The notes below the pieces were generated by a model that saw nothing but the letters and a program-made list of their open reading frames with translations, was not told the origin of the DNA and searched no databases. DNA of 64,000 nt, taken from assembly GCA_020881915.1 (NCBI GenBank), contig JAJFPB010000003.1, positions 1,674,001 to 1,738,000 on the forward strand, given 5' to 3'. Every line of letters starts with the position of its first letter. Position 1 is the first letter of the stretch. The position numbers were made by a program, and so were the translations under genes. Shown in pieces: positions 1 to 12,312 of this stretch. This DNA is from Paramyrothecium sp. XJ0827 (lineage: Eukaryota > Ascomycota > Sordariomycetes > Hypocreales > Stachybotryaceae).

Positions 1-1869
1 TACCTTAAGGTTGCACATGTCTTGTAGTCTGGTCTGGACGTCTCAGTGCCTTGGTTGTGATGCTGAAGCCTGTGCTGTTGAGACCTTAACGATGGGAAGG
101 TTATTGTGATACGGGACGGGCAGTTCTGGGCAAGAAAGGTATTGCCTTCCATTTTCTCTCAAGACCTTTTCCCTTCTTGTAGATAAGGTAACTCTGTATA
201 ATAAGAGACTCACCTTACTTATAGCAGTACCTTTCTTCAAGGGTTATGTGGCACTGAGTGAGCCAAAGCAACTAAGGGCGTACAGCTTTCTCCTTTAGGA
301 ACAAAAATATCCAGGCATCTCCTCGATTTTTGGCCAACAATGAAAGGAAGGCCAAATTTTTTTTTTTAAAAAAAATAATAATAATAGGGTATTCTGCGAA
401 TGTTTTGGTTGCACCACCGTTATGCACGATGCGACGCAGAGAAAGATGTTAAAAATAAATGCTTCAGGTACTATACTTCCTTGAGTACCTTGAGGTACGG
501 CACCTCACCTTATTTATCAGTGATTCTACATTTTGCAGCATTGCCATGTGGGCTAACCGCTTGTAAGGATAGAGTTCTACCTTAATTGAAACCATCAGCT
601 GAGGTAATCAAGGGTACAAGGTACTCAGCAGCTGACCGCCGGGGAGAAGACGGCGGCATTCGGTGGCTCCAGCGACTCGGCCTGTCGGGCAGTGGTGTAA
701 TGCGGCCGGAAGTCGGTGCGGCATTCATCCTACAGGGGGCGGGCAGACATGCGCCAAGGGTGCTCGAGCGGACGGTCGATATTTCAGAGATGCGCATTTG
801 GTTACCGATCGAGGGTGGGCTGGTTGCGGCATGTGCGGCTTTCCCAAGCACGCCATTGCATGCGCCCCATGGATCACAGGAAGAACACTGGTGCTGGCCA
901 CCGAGGAATTTTTTTTAATGGCAGATGACAACTGCTTGCGGACATTGATTAGGGATTGGCGCCAGGGCAAACAACCATGGTCTCGTAAGACTAACTACCA
1001 GGTTGATCAAGTTCGTGACTGATTGGAGTTTTTGTATTATAGGGGGAAAAAAGGAAAGCTAAAATCTTGCAGTCGAAGGTAGGACTCGGAGACTAATTGT
1101 GCAACGATGCATTTCTATGCCGACGGGCAGCGTAATCGTCGGTCCTGTCTACCAATGTCTGCATGGGAATTGCTAATAATGCGCTGTGGAAGTACATGCC
1201 AACAACCCTGTCTTGGCTGCTTATACCGATCGATGGATGACATGGGGCATGGCAATTTGTTCCGCATACAGCCCAGAACATGTTGACATTCTTCATGAAG
1301 CCTGCAATTGATTCTTGGTAGCCTTTTGAAGCCAACCAGTAGATAGTGTTGACTCGATTTTCCTTTTTCTAGTAAATTCATGTACAGAATATTTATGTAA
1401 ACTGTGTCAATTTCTGCTTGTCTGGAACGGACACAAGACGTATCACCATCTAGACTGAATTTTTTTTCCTTCCATCATTAAACAGCCCCGATACCGCTGC
1501 GTCACCCACGTCGAGTTCGCCGCTGGAGGGGTGTTCTGGAGGGGCACGGGATGGGGGGCGCACTCGCTGCACCGCTGGATTTGGGGAGGGGCGAGCCGCT
1601 AAGCGATCACGCAATTTCTAAAAAACTCGCGGGGAAATTTCTGGCTGGGCGAGGGACCAGCACCAAAGCACCAAGCACAGCGTTTCGGCCCATCGTCTCG
1701 ACAATAACCTCGCACCAATTGGCCGACCAAGTGGACCTTGGACGTGTTGGAATGGCGACAGCGACCCGGACGAAACCCTTAGCAGCACTAACTATCCAAA
1801 CTCCCGAGTTCCCTTGCTCCTCCGTACCAGAGTATAATAGTCCCAGCGCCCCATGAGCGACCGCCCGCC
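1..1869. other. Intergenic region upstream of sulfite reductase; no gene seen
   Basis: Only short overlapping reading frames without recognisable domains occur here. The left edge starts with TACCTTAAGGT, one of the short palindromic motifs repeated through this window. Positions 357-387 are a low-complexity run of T11, A8 and TAA repeats. The part nearest the gene is GC-rich, with a TATA-like TATAATAG at about 1832-1839, close upstream of the sulfite reductase start; its use as a promoter element is only a guess. Confidence 0.5.
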
Positions 1870-4800
1870 ATGGCTTTTCTGTTCCAGTCCAGCTCGTCTG
1901 CCGGCGTTGACAAGATGGACGCCGCTCATCAGATCAAGACGCCCGAAGAGGCTGGTAAGTCTCCTGTTCCCAAGCATGCATCCCTGTCGCCTCCTTCACC
2001 GTGCCCTTCCTTTTTGGTCGTCGCTGCTTTGCTTTTGCCGCTGTCTACGGACCCTACGAAGGACATTGTCCCCGGCCCAGCGTCCATGATTCATTCATTC
2101 GTCCGGGGGAGAAAACAAGTGTTGCTCAGTGTTCTGACCTACTCGCCTAGTCGCAAGAATCGCCTACCTCTGTAGCGATGTAATCGTTTCCGTTCAGCCC
2201 TCCTTGGCTGCCGACTCCGAATTCTCGTCACACCTGAAGCGATATGCCGGTCGCAACGACCAGGGCCTGGTTGCTCAGGGACCCGGTGCAGTGCCAGATG
2301 TAAGAAATCACCAAGATTCGGAAGCCCTTTGATAGACCGACTTTTGCTGATCAGGACTGCCTTAGGTCCAATCTGTCCGGCACAACACCGATCCTCTGCT
2401 CTCCGTCTTTGCCCCAATCCGTTCCGGCAAGCTCGTCTCCGTCACCACTCCTTCTTCAGTCCTCCTTCCTGCCATCTCCCACCTTTACAAGTTGGCAAAC
2501 TACCCTGTGGTCCTCCACGTATCTCTCCAACCTCGTGGTCATGCTGACTACTCCGTCATCACATCCATCCGAAATTCAGGATGGACCTTCTTGCAGTCCG
2601 AGTCATTACAGGAGGCTCAGGACATGGCCATCACTGCTCATGCTCTTGCAGTTCGCACTGGCAAGGGCGTGATCCACTTCTTCGCCCCCCAGGTCTCTGC
2701 TAATGACAAGCCTATTGACGTTGAGGACGCCGCCGTGGTTCGTGAGATTATCGACATTGAGAGCGTTCGAAGATTCCAGACCGGCTCCATTTCCGCCTCA
2801 ACCATTTACGCCGACGACGGTCACATTGCTGTCTCCTCAGACCACCCCGAACCCGCGGTAAATGGAAGCACCCCTAGCTCCGGAACTCTGCAACCTCCTG
2901 CCGCTGCCGAGGCCTCCAAGCTTACCTCCGCCGGAACTTCGACCAAGACGAGCGAGGCCAGTGGCTCAAACACCCCTGGTGCTTCATCTCTTGCCACCAC
3001 AGTCGAAACTGCTGCTCCTCAGGTGACCTCTGAGGATATTTACACCAGCGCCACTCGCATCTGGGCACTGATCAAGAATTCGACTGGCCGAGCATATAGC
3101 GCGTTCGAATACTCGGGGCCAGCTAATGCCATCAACTGTCTCTTCATCTTTGGATCCGACGCCGGTGCTTTTGCTGAGGCCATCGACAACGCCAAGGCAG
3201 ATGAGATTTTCGCCAACGCTGCCATCCTCACACCCCGTTTGTACCGACCATGGATTGGCTCCAAGTTCGTCGATGCCATTCCCAAATCTGTTAGGAGGAT
3301 TGCTGTCCTAGAGCAGATCCACCGAAAGACAACCAAGTGGGGACCACTCCTTATTGATATCCTTACTTCTGTCAAGAGCGGTCCTGGCGGACTCGATGCT
3401 ATCGTTGGCCACCAGCTTGGCTACCTCTCTCCAGAGACCACCACACAGGCGCTCCGAGGCGTTCTGCAGAATCTCACTGCTGATAAGCCTCTTCAGAATC
3501 TAGAGGTTGGCTCGAGCAAGCCCCCTACCCAGCCCACCGAGGATGAGGTTGAGGTTCCTCAGGTTGAGAGTGCTTACACCAAGGTTCTCAACCAGCTCTT
3601 CGGTCAACGTGCCTACATCGCGAACGCCTTGGATTCCAACAACACCGGAATTTCAGCTACCATCTCCGCAAGCCCTGAGTTTGGATTTGGATCGCTACTG
3701 GCACGCAAGGAACTTCGTAGCAAGTTTGTGTCCGAAGTCAAGCAAGCAGCCAGCAAGGGTGAATTCTCGTCCGAAGATACCAAGAACCTTTTGGCGCGGT
3801 GGGCTCTGGACGCTGAGGATGCTGTCAAGACAAATGAGATTGCCGATGATATTAGCACTCAGCTTGATAACGAGGGCTCAGAATTGGCGAAGAAGCTTCT
3901 GTCCAACAAGCGACTCTTCCGCAAGGAGTCACTCTGGTTGACGGGCTCAGACGCTTGGTCTTACGACCTCGGAAATTCTGGTGTTCACCATGTTCTTGCT
4001 TCTGGCGAGAATGTCAACATGCTCATCATCGACTCTACCCCATACTCGGAGAAATCTGCGGCTGATGCCCAGAGGCGAAAGAAGGATATTGGGCTTTACG
4101 CCATGAACTTCGGCAATGTTTACGTTGCCTCCACCGCAGTCTACAGCTCCTATACACAGGTTCTGCAAGCTATGCTCGAGGCCGATAAGTTCAATGGCCC
4201 CTCCGTGGTTTTGGCGTACTTGCCTTACTTTGGCGAGTCAGACTCCCCCTTGACTGTGCTTCAGGAGACCAAGAAGGCCGTTGATACTGGTTACTGGCCA
4301 TTGTACCGCTGGAATCCCGAGAACGAGAAGAAGGGCGAGCCCAACTTCAGTCTGGACTCTGAACTCATCAAGCAGGAACTCAAGACATTCCTGGCCCGTG
4401 ACAACCAGCTCACTCAGCTCATGCGAAAGGAGCCCGAATTTGCCGCCAATCTGGCCCGAGACTTTGGAACTGAGGTTCGCGCTCAGCAGAAAAGGCAGGC
4501 CAAGGATGCCTACAACCAGTTGTTGGAGGGTCTCCTCGGTGCGCCCCTCACCATTTTGTATGCGTCCGACAACGGCAACGCTACAACCTTGGCCAAGCGC
4601 CTCGGCTACAGAGGTCGTGTACGTGGCCTGAAGACCACTGTTCTGGCTATGGAGGACTACCCTCTTGAGGATCTACCCAACGAGGAGAACATTGTGTTCC
4701 TCACCTCCACTGCGGGCCAGGGAGAGTTCCCTCAAAACGGCCTTCCGTTCTGGGATGCTATCAAGGACAGCACTGACCTTGACCTCGCTACTGTCAACTT

Positions 4801-6831
4801 TTCCGTCTTTGGCCTGGGTGATAGCCACTACTGGCCTCGTAAGGAGGACAGGATTTACTACAACAAGCCTGCGAAGGATCTCAACCGTGTTCTGACCAAC
4901 CTCGGTGCCAAGCAACTCGCCGACATTGGGCTTGGTGATGATCAAGATCCCGACAGCTTCCAAACTGGCTACTCAGAGTGGGAGCCCAAGATCTGGGAGG
5001 CTCTTGGCGTAGATAAGGTTGAGGGCTTGCCTGAGGAGCCTAAGCCCCAGACCAACGAGGACATCAAGCTGGCGTCCAATTTCCTCCGTGGAACTATTGT
5101 AGAGGGCCTGAACGACCCGACGACAGGTGCTATCTCTGCCGCCGACTCGCAGCTTACCAAGTTCCATGGAACCTACATGCAGGACGACCGAGACGTTCGT
5201 GATGAGAGAAAGGCACAGGGCTTGGAACCCGCCTACTCTTTCATGATCCGATGCAGACTGCCAGGTGGCGTTGCTACACCAAAACAATGGGTGCAAATGG
5301 ATGACATTGCCGATTCTCTTGGAAACGAGACGATGAAGCTCACGACTAGACAAACCTTCCAGTTCCATGGTATTGTTAAGGGCAAGCTTAAGCCTGCTAT
5401 GCAGGCCATCAACCGTGCCCTCATGACGACCATTGCCGCTTGCGGTGATGTCAACCGAAACGTCATGTGTAGCTCTCTCCCTACGCAGTCCAAGTTCCAC
5501 AAGCAGGTTCTTGCTTCGTCCCAGAAGATTAGCGACCACTTGCTTCCTGCTACTTCAGCATACCACGAGATCTGGCTCACTGACGACAACGACAAGAAGA
5601 CACAGGTTGCTGGTGATGCAGTCCAGGACTTCGAGCCTATGTATGGACCAACCTACCTTCCTCGCAAGTTTAAGATCACCATCGCTGTCCCTCCCCACAA
5701 TGACACCGACGTCTATGCTCATGATATCGGCCTGATCGCTATTAAGGGCAAGGATGGCGAGCTGGCGGGCTTCAACGTGCTTGCCGGCGGCGGCATGGGT
5801 GCGACTCACAACAACAAGAAGACTTACCCTCAGATTGGTAGAATGTTCGGTTTCTGCGCCACCGAGGACGTTCACATTGCCTGCGAGAAGATTATGCTTG
5901 TTCAGCGCGATCATGGTGATCGAAAGAACCGCAAGCACGCTCGTCTCAAGTATACCATTGATGACATGGGTGTGGAGGTCTTCCGCGGCAAGGTTGAGGA
6001 GCTCTGGGGGAAGAAGTTCGAGCCTGAGCGCCCTTATGAGTTCAAGAGCAACGTCGATACCTTTGGCTGGCAGCGTGATGAAGAAGGTCTCAACCATTTC
6101 ACCTTCTTCATCGAGAATGGTCGCATCGAAAACACTCCCGAGTTCCAGATGAAGACTGGCCTGCGTGAGATCGCCAAGGCACACAAGGGCGAGTTCCGTC
6201 TCACTGGTAATCAGCATCTGATTCTCAGCAACGTCAAGGATGAGGATGTTCCGGCCTTGAAGGAGTTGATGAAGAAATACAACCTGGATAACATTCAGTT
6301 CTCGGGGCTTCGTCTTAGCTCTTCCGCTTGCGTGGCTTTCCCAACTTGCGGTCTTGCTATGGCTGAGTCTGAGCGTTATCTGCCTGTGCTCATTTCGAAG
6401 CTGGAGGCGTGTCTTGAGGAGAATGGCCTGCGTCAAGATTCGATCGTCATGCGTATGACTGGTTGCCCCAACGGTTGCGCACGACCTTGGCTCGCCGAGG
6501 TTGCCTTCGTTGGCAAGGCTTTTGGAGCTTACAATATGTATCTCGGCGGTGGTTACCACGGCCAGCGTTTGAACAAACTGTACCGATCGAGCATTAAGGA
6601 GGATGAGATCCTTGCCATCATGAAGCCACTGCTGAAGCAGTACGCTCTTGAGAGGCAGGAGGGCGAGCGGTTCGGTGATTTCTGCATCCGTACTGGCTAC
6701 ATCCACGCGACCAAGGAAGGACGAGACTTCCACGACAATGTAAGTTCTCTCGTGATATCTACAGGAAAGACCGCATCAATGCTAACAAACGATCACAGGT
6801 CGCGGAAGAAGATGAGGAAGATGAAGAGTAA
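1870..6831 (+). CDS. MET5: Sulfite reductase [NADPH] beta subunit (siroheme protein)
   Basis: Reduces sulfite to sulfide in assimilatory sulfate reduction (cytosol; cysteine/methionine supply), working with a separate flavoprotein alpha subunit. Exons 1870-1954, 2151-2299, 2366-6739 and 6799-6831 give 1546 aa, slightly longer than the yeast protein. In order: a pyruvate:ferredoxin-oxidoreductase-like N-terminal half (to about residue 770), a flavodoxin-like domain (about 806-960, starting LTILYASDNGN), and nitrite/sulfite reductase hemoprotein repeats (about 985-1536). The 4Fe-4S/siroheme ligands are intact: C-x5-C at 1400/1406 (ACVAFPTCG) and C-x3-C at 1445/1449 (GCPNGC). The last short exon encodes an acidic tail (VAEEDEEDEE). 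The start at 1870 is chosen because it splices in frame through two introns into conserved sequence. It converges on the chitin synthase gene. Confidence 0.93.
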
Positions 6832-7323
6832 ATACTTAGATATGATAAACCAGGGTAGGCTGCATGGACTGGGGAATCTCGGCTGGCGTATGAATTGAAT
6901 GACAATTTGACTTTCACCGCGATGTTTGGGAAAAGCTTGGTTATCTGTTCTAGTAATAGCTCAATTGTATCGAATAACAATCATTGGAATTATCTACAGA
7001 CTTCACTTATTTGGTGCTTGCAGGCATCATTGATCTGCAATTATTGAAACGGCAATGAAGTCATTATGCTTACTGAGGCTTCTAGTTGTCCATATTACTG
7101 GGATGATGCAATTGTTATCATTCCTTGCGATGCCACAGAACGCCGCTGAAAGCACACTGTCCTACGCATCGTTACAACCATTAAACCGTCGTGATATATA
7201 CATGAACAACTCTTCAACATTTATCCCGCGAATATTCAATGAGCACTTTCCGAAGCCTCATGGCATTTCCAACCCTAACGCCTCTCCCAAGTTTAGCAAA
7301 AAAAATCAAAAGTGAAGCGACGC
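6832..7323. other. Intergenic region between convergent genes
   Basis: About 490 bp between the stop codons of the sulfite reductase and chitin synthase genes. It is AT-richer than the genes and presumably holds both 3' untranslated regions. A small forward frame at 7055-7315 has no recognisable features. Confidence 0.5.
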
Positions 7324-10300
7324 TCAGCGCTTCAAAGTGCTGCTCACGGTGCTCCCAACGCTGCTCATCGTCTCGCTGAGCTTGCTTCCGACGCCACCCA
7401 TCCATTGGGGAACCTTGATGCTCATACGCACCCGGCCCTCGACGATGATGTTGATGACGTTGATGATGGCAAAGATGGTGGAGCCGACAGCACGGAAAAG
7501 GGCGAGGGCAGCGACACTCCACAAGATGAAACGTAGGTAGAAGTTGTCACCGATGCCCGTTCCGCTGTAAGCTTCGGAGACACCCATGGCGAGGATGCCG
7601 TTGGCAATCATCCAGGACACAACCATGTATGTGCGGACGCTCTTGTAGTAGTCCTCCTGCAGTTGAGCCTCGCTGGGAGGGCGCTCCGGAACCTCAACGC
7701 GGTCGCGGAGGTTTCGGAGTGCTTCATCGTAACCGCTATCAATATCAAGCTGCTCGCTCGGCATCTCCAGCTCCACTGTCTGACCCTTACCGACGGCACC
7801 ACCGAGGTCTGTCTTGATGACATTGTCACCCTTCGTGCCCCAGGTGACATCATGCGTGTTACAGAAGGCATAGACCTGCAGCGTGCAGATGTAGCTGGGA
7901 AGCAGTAGTAGGTACTGGACGAGGGAGGTGAATATGTGCCAGGGTTCGAGATAGAGCAGCGACATGATGACATAGAGACCGTACGTAGACAGCAGGGAGA
8001 CCATCAGGTTGGTGAAAACGTTGTTGCCGAGAGTAATCTTGCTCTGGCCATCCTCATCTTTTCCTGAGAGCTGCACAACGACAATGTAGATGGAGGCGAA
8101 CATGGTATAGACCATGATAATACTGTATATGATCATACTTGTCAAATAGAGCTTGCTAGCACCTTGCGGTCGGTTGCCTAGAGACAATATGAACTGCGTG
8201 GCGATGAGCAGGGCGCAGGTGTACCGGAGGATGACGAAAATGATGTTGCCAATTCCGTGGCCGAATGGGTCATTCCGTTTGTCTGCAAGACCACCGGCAA
8301 CGAAGTAGAAGGTCAGGTAGAAGTTCGCAAGTGAGAAGTAGGTGAAGAGGAGCTGGACGAATTGGTAGATAGCTTCAATGTAGAGGAGGATCTTGCGGGC
8401 AATGGTGTGGTCGGTAGCAAGAATTTGACGGAAGTTGACGAGGGAGTATACTGCAGCGAAAAAGGCGCCATTGAGCCATCGTCGACGCTGAGAGATAAAT
8501 TCAGGAACCGCATCTGTTGTTATTAGTGATTAGATACCACACTCTTGTGCTATTGATCGCAGACTTACCGGGAACGTCAGTTTCTCCTGTACATCCTTTG
8601 ACATATCTCAAGACCCATCTTTCACCCCTTTTGGCCACCAGTTCCCAACAGAGAATACGGTCCTCGGCCAGATACATGTTGGCAGTGAAGACGTCGGCGT
8701 GTTGGCCGTGGAGCGTCTCACCCTTGAAGTACTGGCTCAGAGGTCCGTGGCCGGTCTCGTCGTTCTGCAGAGCATGATAGCGATAGGCACTCAAGGCACC
8801 GGGAAGCACAGTGATGTAGCCGAAGACGGATTCAAGCGGCTTGTCGAGGATGTTCGACATCTTGTACTCAAAATTCTGGGAGGCGACGAGTGGATTCAGC
8901 AAGTTGCCGCCAAAGCGACCCTTCATAGCCTTAATCTCACCGCAAGCACCAGCAACGTTGGAATCGGTATCGAAGGCTTTCCACAGATGATACAACGAGT
9001 TTCCTCCAGGGCGTGTGCCCACGTCAAGTAGAATACATACGTTCGGGTTCAGTGCCTTGCCAAAGGCGTTGAAGAACCATCGATGAGAGTTGAGCTTGCG
9101 TTGATTCTTCTCCTTGAGGCAGAAGATGAGCTGGCAGGGCACGATGCCCTTTTCGGCGCCTTTAAACTTGAGATCTGAGTCGAGCGAGACCTGCGTGGTG
9201 TATTCATAGACATGGGCCTGTACGGCACGATTGTTGACAAAGTTCTTGGCGATACCATGCTGATAAACGCCCATGGCAGCGAGAGCGTCCAGAGTCCTTG
9301 GGTGAATCTTCTCGCGGCCATCGGAAATGATGCAGACGACGATCTTCTGCCATCCATTGTCGCCCCAGGTACGGGAGCGCGTGCGTGAACAGAAGTGAGA
9401 GATGTTCTTCATGACGGCGTGCATGGTTCGAGTGAAGCCGATCTCGTCCTCGTTGTACATGGTAACGCAAATGAAAAGCTCCGTCTCTCGTGCCGTGCGG
9501 CCAATGGTTTGCCTCAGCTTGTAACCTTTCTCAACGAAGTCATCTGGGTCGCATGTTACAGCCGTGTACCGCATATGAGTGAACTCAACCTCGTCTCGCC
9601 GAGGCAGGAAACTGTAGAGGATGGTTGGGATCTTGCACTCGAGAACCAGCTCGCCGTTGATCAGCTGCACCTCTTTTTTGGACATTTGCGGCGCGCGGAC
9701 GCCGCGTCTCTCTTGAGCGCCATCGGGGGCAGGGCCATAGTGCTCGTACTTCTCGTCATAGTACTCGTCGTCCTCCTGCAGGGTGTCTTGTGAACTGGCG
9801 GAGATGTACGACTCTCGCTCGGGCACATGAGGGCGTGCATCGCTCAGATCACTTTCTGTGCCGAAAACATCGTCGTCTCTGTCGTTGAGGGGAATAGACA
9901 CAGTCGCATCATCAGCGAATGGTTGCGAGTTCCTTTGTGTGTTTGAGAAAAGAGGTGCTGGAGGCAGGGGTCTACGCGGGCTGCCACCATATCTAGAAGA
10001 AGGTGTCCCAGGCCTTGGGCTACCATTGAGGTCGGATGGTTCATAGGAGAGGTTCGAAGGAGGAGGCCGAGAGTAGTCCGACATTCGGGACGACGGAGTC
10101 CACGGCCGATTAGGCGAGCCGCCTTCGCGGCCCGCAAAGGGTACGTAGGTTGAATCTGGAGGAGGCATGCTGGGAGCATCATCAAGCATAGAGTTGCTGC
10201 GAGAAGGCGAGGAAATGATGCTTGGTTGGTAGGTTCGATGCGATCGACTACTATTGGAGGGATCTTGTGAGCTTATTTGTTTACATCGGCTTGATATTCC

Positions 10301-10930
10301 GCCCGTGGGCTTGTGTGCTGCTGCTTGAGGGATGGAAGGATAAGTACAGCCGCCTCTGCGTTGCTTGTATCGAGTGCTTGGGCCTTCAGGAATGGCTGGC
10401 AAGGCCTCGGCCAGCTCGGCAGCTGCGGCGTCATCGTGCTGATAGCGCTTCTGTAACTTTACAGAAGACATGAGATTCGCCACAGGCTTCCTGCGAGGCG
10501 AGGTTCGCTGAGACGGTATCAATTGTGATGGTGACCGCGTTTCAGTAGCGGTGGGAGGAAAAGTAGAGATTGTAGCTGGATTTGTGCTGTGTGTCAAGGA
10601 AGAGTCCTGCGCGAGACTTCTGGAGCAGGCTGAAGCGGGCGATACATTTGCTTTTGCAGGTGAATCGGCATCGGCTTGGGGAGGAGAGTGAAAGCAAGCG
10701 ACGGGCAGCCGCAGAGGGCCACTCTGGTGCAACGGTGATGACGGCGGTGGAAATACTGGACAGTTGAAGGGGGAGGAGGGAGCAACATACAACCGAGATT
10801 CGTACGGCTCCTCAACGGATGTGAGCAGCCGCACGGCAGAGCCGCCCTGGCCGGTGGGCGTGTCAATATCGTCGTCGTAGTTGGGCAGAGAGTACTCTGG
10901 CGGCCGCGACGGCGTGTTTGGCCGGTCCAT
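7324..10930 (-). CDS. Chitin synthase, class I/II type (probably class I)
   Basis: Membrane glycosyltransferase (GT2) that polymerises UDP-GlcNAc into cell-wall chitin. Exons 10930-8569 and 8513-7324 (intron 8514-8568) give 1183 aa. The first roughly 430 residues are Pro/Ser-rich and low complexity. The conserved domain starts near [17 protein letters not shown], with the catalytic EDR at 756-758 and QRRRW at 796-800; the single intron falls just before QRRRW, in GETDVP|D. Several hydrophobic segments follow, as expected for the pore. The [17 protein letters not shown] and [19 protein letters not shown] stretches fit class I/II rather than class III. The protein is longer than the roughly 900-1000 aa I would expect. 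Either the N-terminus is truly extended, or an in-frame intron lies unrecognised between about 10800 and 10250. Confidence 0.92.
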
Positions 10931-12312
10931 GGCTGGTCTGTTGCTCTGCGCAGAGCTTCGTCAGACTGCTGGTGCGGCGACGTGATTGGAATGCTTGGAG
11001 GTGAGCTACCGAGACAGTCGAGGAAAGGAGGGTTCCTGGCGTGGTGGTGGACAATGCAGGCTGGCGTTCAAGCTGTCGTTTTTGTAGAAAGGGCGATGCA
11101 AATGCGCATGGAAAGGTGAGAAAGTGTATGGGAAGAAAGGCTTGGCCTCTTCCGAATCACGCTGCGAAGCTTGTTCCTCTTAATCTCTGGAGGAGGCGAT
11201 CAGCATGAAATCCGAACGCGAGTGCGTCTATGGTTAATGCAATGCAATGGCGTGGAGGCAAAGAGGGTCGAGGGAGCGTTAGGACTAAACAAGCCGTCGT
11301 CATGCTGATGGTTGACCCGGTAACCGGGAGCTTTGTGTCAACGGCCAGCCGCCGCACGCTGCCACTGCCACTGCCACTGCCACTGCCACTGTATCCACTC
11401 GACTCGGACCCCCTGATCGGATACCCGCCCGCTGTGCATATTGAGAGAGTGCTCCAATCAATTAGGGATACATCCCGGATGTCTCGTTAAAGGGATCAGA
11501 ATTCGGGGTTAGCAATTCATTGCACCGAACAATCAAGCGCCGACCTGTTCAATTGTCCCAAGAATGAAGTCTCCAATCCGACTAAGGTCAGGTAGCCAGC
11601 TCTGGCATACATGACTCTATTCTGCTTACATAAAGTGCAACGTCAAGCGTTCGTCCCCGTTTCCTCCTTTCCGCAGCCATTGGTCACGCAGCTCCCAGCC
11701 CACATCAAGTCCCTACCGAAACTTGATCAACGAACCACTTGGTCTGGTCGGTCGTATGCAGACGGCCGCAACGGATCATGACGATGCTGCTACAGCTATT
11801 GCGGTCATGGCCATGCAGCCGACGCTACGGGCCCTTGGAGGCCGGAGGGAATGCTGCCTTACTCATCATCTCGCGGATGTCTATGTCAATGGCTGTTACC
11901 TTCGTCAATGGACTGTAGCTTGGGCCTCGCAGCTTGGGCAATCTCTGCCCGGTACGTCAAGAGCCGTTGGCTTAGCGCCCATTGTCCCATCCGCAGGTGA
12001 CAACCATGGTCATGGGCCTCTCGCGCTTAGCACACTATAGGCAAAAGCGTTGCGCCACGTCGTGATGCCGTCGGACCCTTGGACCCTGGGTTTCCCCGGT
12101 CATGTCATCATAGTCGTTAGCAACGGTATCGTCGTCCTACTGTTCGAAAACACTCAAATATTCGTAGATGCGACTTGAACCGATGCTGTTGACTTTGCCT
12201 ATTGTTGAATCTATGCAAACAGTTAGTCACTCCTGCATGGCTCGACTAATACGAACGATATCCTATCTCCATTTGATATACATGAATCTGTAAACGGACG
12301 CATCGACTCAAA
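10931..12312. other. Intergenic region between chitin synthase and GH32 gene
   Basis: Shared upstream region of two divergently transcribed genes, about 1.4 kb. It contains a perfect hexanucleotide repeat (11361-11390). A 105-codon forward frame at 11723-12040 has no recognisable domain and is not called. Transcription start sites cannot be placed from sequence alone. Confidence 0.5.
11361..11390. repeat. GCCACT hexanucleotide microsatellite, five copies
   Basis: Five perfect tandem copies of GCCACT lie in the chitin synthase/GH32 intergenic region, outside any called gene. They are probably a length-variable simple repeat. Confidence 0.9.

Noticed and set aside
4973..5539. 188-codon minus-strand frame inside sulfite reductase
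   Set aside because: Shadow of the conserved forward coding sequence; no independent features.
5555..6733. 392-codon minus-strand frame inside sulfite reductase
   Set aside because: Lies antisense to a strongly conserved siroheme domain, shows no domain of its own, and is explained by codon bias of the sense gene.
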